Notes: generated from the letters alone by a model not told the origin. Counted from the first letter of the stretch, positions 1 to 5,227 are shown. The stretch: DNA of 5,882 bases from Hyphomicrobiales bacterium (GCA_026400425.1 JAPLPC010000329.1:7984-13865), one strand, 5' to 3'. Program-made: numbers and translations.

Positions 1-1
1 C

Positions 2-1174
2 GCGCGGCAGGTTCTCAACCAGTTGCAGACGGCGCGTCAGGCCCTGGCCGCCCGCATGGGCGACAAGGCATCCGGCGACCTCAAACTGCCGACCATCGAG
101 GACAAGCTCGAACGCACCGACGCACTGATCGACTTTTTCGTCAGCGGGCGCCGCAACCGCGTCACCCCCATCGCACCCAAGCCCGACATGCGCTTGCAGG
201 CGGTCATCCATCGCCATGGCAAGACCCCGACCCTGGTCGATCTCGGCCCGCTCGACGGCGTGCTCGGTGCCGACGTGACTTCGGCCGACAGCGCCAGCAC
301 ATTCCGCCGTCTGCACGGCATTCTGCTCGGCCCCCTGCAACCGCATCTGGCCGATATCAAGCGCCTGTTTCTGGTGCCCGACAGCGAGCTCTACAGCCTT
401 CCTTTTGCGATGCTGCAGGATGCCGACGGCCGCTATCTCGACGAAGTCTATGATACCCGCATCATGACCCGCGCCGATGCGCTTTTCTTTACCGACCGCA
501 ACACCCGACTGACCCCGGGCAACAAGGCGTTGCTGGTCGGCGGCCTCGACTACGCCGGTGCTGCCAATCAGCTGCCCTCGACAAAGACCGAGATCGATAC
601 CGTCGCGGCCGACCTCAAGAAGCGTGATCTCAACATCACCTTACTGTCAGGCGACGGCATCGGCGAGCCCGCGATCCGTCACGGCGCCGAAGGCGCATCC
701 CTGATCCATCTGGCTACCCACGGTTTCTACAAGACCGCTACCGATCGCACCGATGCGCTGTGGCGCAGCGGCCTGGTCGCCGCACGTCCCAATCTCAGCC
801 GCCCGCCACAGCGCGACGACAATGACGGCGTGCTCTATGCCAACGAGCTGATGAACTGGGATCTGTCCTCGGCCGATCTCGTCGTGCTGTCGGCATGCCA
901 GACCGCATTAGGCGATCCCAGCCGGGTCGGCAGCGTCCGCGGACTCCCCACCGCTCTTGCCATCGCCGGTGCCCGGCGTTCGCTGCTGACGCTGTGGGAG
1001 GTCGCCGATGAAGGCACCGCCAATTTCATGGCGCGCCTCTACCAGGTCTTGGCTGACGATGATCTCGACTATGCAAGCGCCTTGCGCAAAGTCCGCATCG
1101 AGGCGATGCACGGCAAGATCAAGGCCGCCGAGGATCCATCGGTCTGGGCGGCGTTCGTGTTTTTCGAGAGCTAG
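2..1174 (+). CDS. CHAT-domain protein, C-terminal part (partial at left edge)
   Basis: This is a caspase-like cysteine peptidase domain of the CHAT type (caspase HetF associated with TPRs), probably a cytoplasmic protease or signalling module. The frame is open to the left edge, so the gene starts upstream; a TTG at position 23 is in frame but is not a convincing start. Counting from the codon at position 2, 390 residues are visible. Residues 1 to about 45 are helical and charged, like the linker that follows TPR repeats in this family. The CHAT fold then runs to the end: LPFAM at 133-137, the catalytic His240 in LATHGF, the catalytic Cys299 in LSACQTALGD, LWEVADE at 331-337, and the terminal WAAFVF at 382-387. 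Both catalytic residues are present, so the domain looks active. CHAT proteins usually carry N-terminal TPRs, so a TPR region upstream is inferred, not seen. The substrate is unknown. The stop lies 12 bp from that of the convergent deacetylase gene. The domain call is secure; the role is not. Confidence 0.9.
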   Translation, partial: ARQVLNQLQTARQALAARMGDKASGDLKLPTIEDKLERTDALIDFFVSGRRNRVTPIAPKPDMRLQAVIHRHGKTPTLVDLGPLDGVLGADVTSADSASTFRRLHGILLGPLQPHLADIKRLFLVPDSELYSLPFAMLQDADGRYLDEVYDTRIMTRADALFFTDRNTRLTPGNKALLVGGLDYAGAANQLPSTKTEIDTVAADLKKRDLNITLLSGDGIGEPAIRHGAEGASLIHLATHGFYKTATDRTDALWRSGLVAARPNLSRPPQRDDNDGVLYANELMNWDLSSADLVVLSACQTALGDPSRVGSVRGLPTALAIAGARRSLLTLWEVADEGTANFMARLYQVLADDDLDYASALRKVRIEAMHGKIKAAEDPSVWAAFVFFES

Positions 1175-1186
1175 CTTGGCCGACGA

Positions 1187-2233
1187 TTACGCTCCGCTGA
1201 ATCCGGTCAGGAATGCGTCGAGGCAATCCTGGATCGCGTCGATACCGTAGCCGCCCTCCTGCACGACGAGGGTCGGCAGCGCGAGGGATTTCATCTTGTC
1301 GCCGATGCTGCCGAAATCCTTCGCATCGAGCTTCAAGATGCCGATCGGATCGTCGCGATGGGCGTCGAAGCCGAGCGCCACCACGAGGACATCGGCGCCG
1401 AAGCTGCGCACGCGGTCGATCGCCTTGTCGAGCGCTGCATTCATGTCACTGCCGCCGGCGCCGGGAGGCAGCGGCAGGTTCACGTCGAACCCCTCGCCTG
1501 CGCCGTGTCCGGTCTCGCTCGCATAGCCCGTATAGAAGGGCACGAAATTGGTGGGATCGCCATGCACCGAGATCGTCAGCACATCGGAGCGGTTGTAGAA
1601 AATCTGCTGCGTGCCATCGCCGTGGTGCACGTCCACATCGATGATGGCGACCTTGCCGAACCGGCTGCGCAATCGCTGCGCGGCAATGGCGCTGTTGTTC
1701 AGATAGCAGAACCCGGTCGCACGATCGGCGCGGGCATGATGGCCGGACGGTCGGCACAGCGCATAGGCGGCCCGGCCGCCATCGAGAATGGCGTCAGCGC
1801 CGGCCACTGCGGTTTCCGACGAGCGCAGGATAGAGCGCCAACTGTCAGGACCCATCGGCACCGACAAATCGCCGAGATACCATCCCACCTGCGCGATGAA
1901 GCCTGTCGCAGGACAATCGCGACGCGCTGGCTCTTCCGGCCGTCCGCTCCAATACGGGAAATATTGCGGCCACACTTCGGGGCCGTGGTCTGGAAGCTGC
2001 GCCCAGTTGTCCCAGGCGGTCTCCAGAAAGCGAACGTAAGCTTCTGTATGCACGGTGAGCGCCGGCGCGGTGCCGTATTCGGCCGGCTTTTCAGGCGTGA
2101 TTCCGTGCCGAGACAATGCGCCGATCAGGCGCTCCGTGCGCACGGGCGAGTCCTTGATCGGCACGAAGCGGCCATAGCGCATGAATTGCTGCGGCGAATG
2201 AATCGCCTGATCCGGGTGATAGAAAGCGCGCAT
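1187..2233 (-). CDS. Histone deacetylase-superfamily amidohydrolase, acetylpolyamine amidohydrolase type
   Basis: A 348-residue zinc-dependent deacetylase that hydrolyses acetyl-amide bonds. The best family match is bacterial acetylpolyamine amidohydrolase (AphA-like), which removes acetyl groups from acetylputrescine, acetylspermidine or similar small amines in the cytoplasm. Visible features are the N-terminal YHPDQAIHSP; the tandem histidines His165-His166 in RPSGHHA; the zinc ligands Asp201 and His203 in DVDVHHGDG and Asp290 in GFDAHRDDP; and the transition-state tyrosine Tyr329 in EGGYG. The segment at about 85-135, between the N-terminal part and the catalytic core, resembles the dimer-forming insert that narrows the active site in acetylpolyamine amidohydrolases. 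Length fits the family. The ATG is supported by an AGAGGA six bases upstream and by the family-like N-terminus. It is transcribed away from brnTA and converges on the CHAT gene. Other possible substrates are acetylated proteins, or acetoin-utilisation-type targets if the subfamily call is wrong. Superfamily is certain; substrate is inferred. Confidence 0.93.
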   Translation of the reverse strand: MRAFYHPDQAIHSPQQFMRYGRFVPIKDSPVRTERLIGALSRHGITPEKPAEYGTAPALTVHTEAYVRFLETAWDNWAQLPDHGPEVWPQYFPYWSGRPEEPARRDCPATGFIAQVGWYLGDLSVPMGPDSWRSILRSSETAVAGADAILDGGRAAYALCRPSGHHARADRATGFCYLNNSAIAAQRLRSRFGKVAIIDVDVHHGDGTQQIFYNRSDVLTISVHGDPTNFVPFYTGYASETGHGAGEGFDVNLPLPPGAGGSDMNAALDKAIDRVRSFGADVLVVALGFDAHRDDPIGILKLDAKDFGSIGDKMKSLALPTLVVQEGGYGIDAIQDCLDAFLTGFSGA

Positions 2234-2239
2234 GCATCA

Positions 2240-2245
2240 TCCTCT
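2240..2245 (-). promoter_or_regulatory. Ribosome binding site of the deacetylase gene
   Basis: On the minus strand this reads AGAGGA, six bases before the ATG at 2233-2231. It is a good match to the anti-Shine-Dalgarno sequence and supports this start. Confidence 0.6.
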
Positions 2246-2254
2246 GCCGTTCGA

Positions 2255-2270
2255 CTGGTGCAAAGACCAG
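2255..2270 (-). repeat. Small inverted repeat in the deacetylase leader
   Basis: CTGGT at 2255-2259 and ACCAG at 2266-2270 form a 5-bp inverted repeat around a 6-base loop, 21 bases upstream of the deacetylase ATG. It could be a leader hairpin or a weak operator half-site pair. At this length chance is quite possible. Confidence 0.25.
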
Positions 2271-2272
2271 AG

Positions 2273-2286
2273 CCGAGGTCCGAGGT
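2273..2286. repeat. Tandem 7-bp duplication upstream of the deacetylase gene
   Basis: CCGAGGT occurs twice head to tail (2273-2279 and 2280-2286), about 40-53 bp upstream of the deacetylase ATG. It may be a paired regulator half-site or simple slippage; nothing else supports either reading. Confidence 0.25.
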
Positions 2287-2403
2287 ACTCGCATGATCGA
2301 TCCGCCTCGTGAAGCGCAGTTGGCGGCAGCCCACATCAGCGCAGCGCGCATGCAACGGCGGCCAATCGATCGCGCGGCTCGCGTGTGATTGCTCCCACCC
2401 GAT

Positions 2404-2447
2404 TCAACTTATAGTTTTACCTGCGACATGCACATCTATAAGCTTGA
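2404..2447. repeat. Inverted repeat upstream of brnTA
   Basis: The left arm TCAACTTATAG (2404-2414) pairs with the right arm CTATAAGCTTGA (2436-2447). This gives a perfect 7-bp CTTATAG/CTATAAG core plus a TCAA/TTGA extension with one unpaired base, around a 21-base spacer. It lies in the AT-rich stretch that begins near 2400, unlike the GC-rich flanks, and ends 30 bp before the brnT ATG. The right arm overlaps the candidate -35 TTGAGC. It could be an operator with half-sites about 28 bp apart, or a trace of how the module arrived. Confidence 0.45.
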
Positions 2448-2472
2448 GCAACACTCTCATATCGTATATACA
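2444..2472 (+). promoter_or_regulatory. Candidate promoter of brnTA
   Basis: TTGAGC (2444-2449) and TATACA (2467-2472) are separated by 17 bases, a good sigma-70/RpoD-like pair. Transcription would then start almost exactly at the brnT ATG (2478), giving a leaderless or nearly leaderless message, which agrees with the lack of a ribosome binding site there. A weaker alternative, TTTTAC (2415-2420) with TATAAG (2437-2442) at 16 bases, would give a leader of about 30 bases. Confidence 0.4.
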
Positions 2473-2474
2473 AT
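2461..2474. promoter_or_regulatory. Palindrome over the brnTA -10 region, candidate BrnA operator
   Basis: The 14 bases ATCGTATATACAAT contain a perfect 8-bp palindrome, GTATATAC (2464-2471), flanked by matching AT pairs after one mismatch on each side. It sits on the candidate -10 and ends three bases before the brnT ATG. BrnA-type ribbon-helix-helix antitoxins are known to repress their own promoter with or without BrnT, so this is a natural operator position. Binding itself is inferred. Confidence 0.4.
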
Positions 2475-2477
2475 CAG

Positions 2478-2732
2478 ATGTCCGGTTTCGATCCCGCCAA
2501 GGAAGCGAAGAATCTCGAGAAGCACCACATCTCGCTGGAGCGGTGGGTCGATCTGACTGTTGTGGCTCTGGTCCGCGATGATCGCTTTGACTATGGCGAG
2601 CCTCGCTTCCGCGCTTACGGACTGATCGACGGAAAGCTCTACTGCCTCGTCTTCACGTTGAGAAACGGCACCAAACGCCCGATCAGCCTGCGACGGGCGC
2701 ATGCCAAGGAGTTGAAGCGCTATGTCCCGTAA
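2478..2732 (+). CDS. brnT: BrnT family type II toxin (ribonuclease, RelE-like fold)
   Basis: An 84-residue BrnT (DUF497) protein. The family are toxic ribonucleases with a RelE-like fold that cut RNA and arrest growth unless bound by BrnA. Recognition rests on the N-terminal FDPAKEAKNLEKHHIS (4-19), which matches the family's usual opening; the central RFRAYGLIDGKLYCLVFTLR (43-62), corresponding to the beta-strands; and the C-terminal RPISLRRAHAKELKRY (67-82), the conserved 'isaRkA..E...Y' ending. Length is normal and the frame is intact. The ATG is the only start codon after the upstream in-frame stop (TGA at 2445). No Shine-Dalgarno sequence precedes it, so translation may be leaderless. 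The toxin comes first and overlaps the antitoxin by 11 bp, the usual brnT-brnA order. Regulation is probably by autorepression at the palindrome just upstream. Toxicity in this strain is untested. Confidence 0.92.
   Translation: MSGFDPAKEAKNLEKHHISLERWVDLTVVALVRDDRFDYGEPRFRAYGLIDGKLYCLVFTLRNGTKRPISLRRAHAKELKRYVP
2706..2711 (+). promoter_or_regulatory. Ribosome binding site of brnA inside brnT
   Basis: AAGGAG lies ten bases before the brnA ATG at 2722, within the last codons of brnT. It is a strong site, in contrast to the absence of one before brnT. This favours antitoxin synthesis over toxin synthesis from the shared message. Confidence 0.6.
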
Positions 2733-3000
2733 GCCCAAAGAGCCTGTGTTCGACGACGATAACCCCGAATGGACGGCGGAGGATTTCGCCATCGCGACCC
2801 GCTTCGAGCCGGGCATCAAGGCAAGTGATCTCACCCCCGAGATCCTTGCGAACGTCGCGAGGCGCGGCCCGCAAAAAGCGCCGACCAAGGTCCCCGTCTC
2901 GCTGCGCCTCAGCAGCGATGTCGTGAAGCACTTCAAGGACACCGGCCCCGGCTGGCAAAGCAGGATCGACGAGGCGCTGCGCAAGATCGCAAAGGTTTAA
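2722..3000 (+). CDS. brnA: BrnA family antitoxin (ribbon-helix-helix)
   Basis: A 92-residue BrnA antitoxin that binds and blocks BrnT and, as a dimer, binds DNA to repress the operon. The N-terminal part contains DDDNPEWTAEDFA (11-23), the hallmark of the family. The C-terminal part carries the DNA-binding ribbon-helix-helix: strand KVPVSLRL (56-63), first helix about 64-71, and second helix from GPGWQSRIDEALRKI (75-89). APTKVPVSLRL and GPGWQ are typical of the family. Length is normal and the reading frame is intact. Its ATG overlaps the brnT stop by 11 bp and has its own strong AAGGAG. The gene ends 22 bp from the convergent pyrG stop with no clear terminator between them. The family call is very firm; autoregulation is inferred from characterised BrnTA systems. 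Confidence 0.94.
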   Translation: MSRKPKEPVFDDDNPEWTAEDFAIATRFEPGIKASDLTPEILANVARRGPQKAPTKVPVSLRLSSDVVKHFKDTGPGWQSRIDEALRKIAKV

Positions 3001-3022
3001 AGCAGCCGGGCGACGGTCAAGG

Positions 3023-4654
3023 TCACACCAGCCGGCTCTGCGCCGCCGCCGCCTTGATGAAGCTGGCGAACAGCGGATGCGGCTCGAACGGACGCGACTT
3101 TAGCTCGGGGTGATATTGCACGCCGATGAACCACGGATGATTCTCATATTCGACGATTTCCGGCAGCACGCCGTCCGGCGACAGGCCTGAGAACTTCAGG
3201 CCGTGCTTTTCGAGCCGCTCCTTATAGGCCGTGTTGACCTCGTAGCGGTGGCGGTGGCGTTCGGAAATTTCGAGCGCGCCGCCATAGACGTCCGAGACCT
3301 TGCTGCCCTTGGTCAGCGTCGCCGGATAAGCGCCGAGCCGCATGGTGCCACCGAGATCGCCGGCATTGGTGCGCTTCTCGAGTTCGTTGCCACGCAACCA
3401 TTCGGTCATCAGGCCGACCACGGGCTCACTGGTTTCACCGAATTCGGTCGAGTTGGCGTCCTTGATGCCCGCGAGGTTACGCGCAGCTTCGATGACCGCC
3501 ATCTGCATGCCGAAGCAGATGCCGAAATACGGCACGTTGCGCTCGCGCGCGAACTGCGCCGCACGGATTTTGCCCTCGGCGCCGCGCTGGCCGAAGCCGC
3601 CGGGCACCATGATGCCGTTGACGTGCTCAAGGAACGGCGCGGGGTCCTCGTTCTCGAACACCTCGCTCTCGATCCAGTCGAGATTGACCTTCACCTTGTT
3701 GGCGATGCCGCCATGGGAGAGCGCCTCGATCAGCGACTTGTAGGCGTCTTTCATGCCGGTATATTTACCGACGATGGCGATGGTCACCGCGCCTTCCGGA
3801 TTACGGACGCGCTCATTGATGGTGTGCCATGATTTCAGCTGCAGCTCTTCCCTCGAGCTGATGCCGAAGGCCGCGAGGACTTCGTCGTCGAGGCCGGCTT
3901 TGTGATAGGCCTCGGGCACCGCGTAAATGTTGTCGACGTCGCGCGCCTCGATCACGGCGCTTTCGCGGACGTTACAGAACAGGCCGAGCTTGCGGCGCTC
4001 TTCCGTCGGAATATCGCGGTCGCAGCGGCACAGCAGGATGTCCGGCTGAATACCGATGGAGCGCAGTTCCTTGACCGAATGCTGGGTCGGCTTGGTCTTC
4101 AGCTCGCCGGCGCTCGGGATGTAAGGCAGCAGCGTCAGGTGGACGAAGATGGTGTCGCCGCGTGGCAGGTCGTTGCGCAACTGGCGAATGGCTTCGAAGA
4201 ACGGCAGGCCCTCGATATCGCCGACAGTGCCGCCGATCTCGACCAGCACGAAGTCGTAGCCGTCATTGTCCGACAGCACGAAATCCTTGATGGCATTGGT
4301 GACGTGCGGGATCACCTGGATGGTAGCGCCAAGATAATCGCCGCGCCGCTCTTTGGTGAGGATATCCTGATAGATGCGCCCGGTGGTGATGTTGTCCTTC
4401 TTGGTGGCAGGACGTCCGGTGAAGCGCTCGTAATGGCCGAGATCGAGATCGGTCTCGGCGCCGTCGTCGGTGACGAACACTTCGCCATGCTGATAGGGCG
4501 ACATCGTGCCGGGATCGAGACTGAGATACGGGTCGAGCTTGCGCAGCCGGACCTTGTAGCCACGCGCCTGCAACAGCGCGCCTAACGCCGCTGATGCCAG
4601 ACCTTTACCGAGCGAGGAGACCACGCCGCCGGTGATGAAAATGTACCGCGCCAT
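3023..4654 (-). CDS. pyrG: CTP synthase (glutamine hydrolysing)
   Basis: A 543-residue CTP synthase that converts UTP, ATP and glutamine to CTP, the last step of de novo pyrimidine nucleotide synthesis, in the cytoplasm as a tetramer. The N-terminal amidoligase domain (about 1-265) has the P-loop GGVVSSLGKG (9-18), Asp71 in TDLDLGHYERF and Glu139 in LVEIGG as magnesium ligands, and KTKPTQHSVKEL (186-197) for UTP/CTP binding. The C-terminal class I glutaminase domain (about 290-540) has the oxyanion segment PGGFGQRG (351-358), nucleophile Cys380 in GICFGM, and His515 with Glu517 in QYHPELKS. All catalytic residues are present and the length is nearly that of the E. coli enzyme. A minor oddity is Ser45 in DPYLSLDPGT, where I recall Asn as usual. 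The ATG is preceded by AAAGG nine bases upstream. It lies 176 bp behind secG, separated from it by three hairpins, so it probably has its own promoter or is controlled by that spacer. Confidence 0.98.
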   Translation of the reverse strand: MARYIFITGGVVSSLGKGLASAALGALLQARGYKVRLRKLDPYLSLDPGTMSPYQHGEVFVTDDGAETDLDLGHYERFTGRPATKKDNITTGRIYQDILTKERRGDYLGATIQVIPHVTNAIKDFVLSDNDGYDFVLVEIGGTVGDIEGLPFFEAIRQLRNDLPRGDTIFVHLTLLPYIPSAGELKTKPTQHSVKELRSIGIQPDILLCRCDRDIPTEERRKLGLFCNVRESAVIEARDVDNIYAVPEAYHKAGLDDEVLAAFGISSREELQLKSWHTINERVRNPEGAVTIAIVGKYTGMKDAYKSLIEALSHGGIANKVKVNLDWIESEVFENEDPAPFLEHVNGIMVPGGFGQRGAEGKIRAAQFARERNVPYFGICFGMQMAVIEAARNLAGIKDANSTEFGETSEPVVGLMTEWLRGNELEKRTNAGDLGGTMRLGAYPATLTKGSKVSDVYGGALEISERHRHRYEVNTAYKERLEKHGLKFSGLSPDGVLPEIVEYENHPWFIGVQYHPELKSRPFEPHPLFASFIKAAAAQSRLV

Positions 4655-4663
4655 GGGACTTAA

Positions 4664-4668
4664 CCTTT
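4664..4668 (-). promoter_or_regulatory. Ribosome binding site of pyrG
   Basis: AAAGG on the minus strand, nine bases before the pyrG ATG. It is modest in strength and sits between two TTAA boxes (4660-4663 and 4667-4670, overlapping the second). Confidence 0.45.
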
Positions 4669-4681
4669 AAGGCCTCGATGC

Positions 4682-4701
4682 CGATTCGCCAAAACGAATC
4701 G
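4682..4701 (-). repeat. Hairpin in the pyrG leader
   Basis: CGATTCG (4682-4688) and CGAATCG (4695-4701) form a perfect 7-bp stem with a 6-base loop, TTTTGG on the pyrG message. It lies 27 bases upstream of the pyrG ATG. It could be a leader RNA structure, a transcription pause, or a DNA operator. The adjoining 10-bp palindrome CCCGGCCGGG (4707-4716) adds more folding potential on its upstream side. Confidence 0.45.
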
Positions 4702-4755
4702 CAGCTCCCGGCCGGGATCCGGCGAGGCTGTGGGTGACTGGGATTTCGATGTAAT

Positions 4756-4779
4756 AACAGCCCCTTGATGGGGGCTGTT
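4756..4779 (-). terminator. Third hairpin after secG, candidate terminator
   Basis: AACAGCCCC (4756-4764) and GGGGCTGTT (4771-4779) make a perfect 9-bp, GC-rich stem with a 6-base loop. On the minus strand the stem is followed by ATTACATC, so the U-tract is poor. It is the best intrinsic terminator candidate for tpiA-secG transcription, or an attenuator ahead of pyrG. It is the last of three hairpins that follow one another after the secG stop. Confidence 0.55.
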
Positions 4780-4783
4780 GAGA

Positions 4784-4805
4784 CAGGATGGAAGCGTCCA
4801 TCCTG
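4784..4805 (-). repeat. Second hairpin after secG
   Basis: CAGGATGGA (4784-4792) and TCCATCCTG (4797-4805) form a perfect 9-bp stem closed by a 4-base loop (CGCT on the minus strand). It lies four bases from each neighbouring hairpin. There is no T-tract after it, so it is not a classical terminator alone. It may protect the secG 3' end from exonucleases or act with its neighbours. Confidence 0.6.
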
Positions 4806-4809
4806 CATG

Positions 4810-4827
4810 GCGCCAATGCGTTGGCGC
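4810..4827 (-). repeat. First hairpin after secG
   Basis: GCGCCAA (4810-4816) and TTGGCGC (4821-4827) form a perfect 7-bp stem with a 4-base loop (CGCA on the minus strand). It starts three bases after the secG stop codon, close enough that a terminating ribosome would cover it. No T-tract follows. Confidence 0.6.
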
Positions 4828-4830
4828 GGA

Positions 4831-5214
4831 TTACCGGGATTGGGGCGCCTGCGGGGTGCTTGGCGCCTCGTCGGCCTTCTTCAGGCTGTCGAGCACACCG
4901 CCAGAGGTCGGTGCCGTCAGAGGTGATGGGGCGCCCTGCTGGGTCGCCGGCGCGCCGGTCGGCAGGATGGTGCTCGGGCCGCGATTATAGGTCGCCAGCC
5001 AGGACAGGAACATGCTGGTGAGGAAGAAGCCGACCGCCAGAAAGGCCGTTGTGCGGGTCAGCAGGTTGGCTGTGCCGCGGCCGGTCATGAAACCACCGCC
5101 GCCCCCGCCGCCGCTACCGATACCCAGGCCGCCGCCTTCCGACTTCTGCAGCAACACGACGCCGATCAGCGCCGCAACGATCATCAGATGAATAACGATA
5201 ATGACGCTTTGCAT
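4831..5214 (-). CDS. secG: Preprotein translocase subunit SecG
   Basis: A 127-residue inner-membrane subunit of the SecYEG translocon that assists SecA-driven export of unfolded proteins. Two membrane helices are visible: about 3-22 (VIIVIHLMIVAALIGVVLL) and about 56-75 (AFLAVGFFLTSMFLSWLA). Between them lies the typical LLQKSEGGGLG followed by a run of seven glycines (35-41) and GFMTGRGTANLLTRTT. The tail (about 79-127) is rich in Ala, Pro, Thr and Gln, a common alphaproteobacterial extension with little conservation. I chose the ATG at 5214-5212 because GGAAGGA sits four bases before it and the protein then begins MQSVIIVIH, as SecG proteins do. An in-frame ATG 17 codons upstream (5265) would add a polar segment foreign to the family. 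The gene lies 169 bp downstream of tpiA on the same strand, the common order in proteobacteria. Confidence 0.96.
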   Translation of the reverse strand: MQSVIIVIHLMIVAALIGVVLLQKSEGGGLGIGSGGGGGGGFMTGRGTANLLTRTTAFLAVGFFLTSMFLSWLATYNRGPSTILPTGAPATQQGAPSPLTAPTSGGVLDSLKKADEAPSTPQAPQSR

Positions 5215-5218
5215 CGTG

Positions 5219-5225
5219 TCCTTCC
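5219..5225 (-). promoter_or_regulatory. Ribosome binding site that decides the secG start
   Basis: GGAAGGA on the minus strand, four bases before the ATG at 5214-5212. It selects this start over the in-frame ATG at 5265. Confidence 0.65.
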
Positions 5226-5227
5226 AT

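Noticed and set aside
23..25. TTG as the start of the CHAT protein
   Set aside because: The frame is open to the window edge, there is no ribosome binding site, and CHAT proteins normally have an N-terminal region upstream.
1358..2296. A 312-codon open frame on the plus strand opposite the deacetylase gene
   Set aside because: It is antisense to a gene with full catalytic motifs, its product is compositionally Arg/Ala-rich with no recognisable domain, and such long frames are expected opposite GC-rich genes.
2309..2581. A 90-codon plus-strand frame overlapping the start of brnT
   Set aside because: It runs through the AT-rich control region and out of frame into brnT, with no recognisable protein features.
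3004..3037. AGCCGG/CCGGCT inverted repeat between brnA and pyrG as a two-way terminator
   Set aside because: Only 6 bp with a 22-base loop, no T-tract on either strand, and one arm lies inside the pyrG coding region.
3203..3832. Long plus-strand frames opposite pyrG (3203-3832 and 3902-4585)
   Set aside because: They mirror the codon structure of pyrG, have no family features and no ribosome binding site, and are GC-driven shadows.
4660..4670. TTAA-N3-TTAA before pyrG as a CtrA site
   Set aside because: CtrA sites need a spacing of seven bases; here it is three, and the second box overlaps the ribosome binding site.
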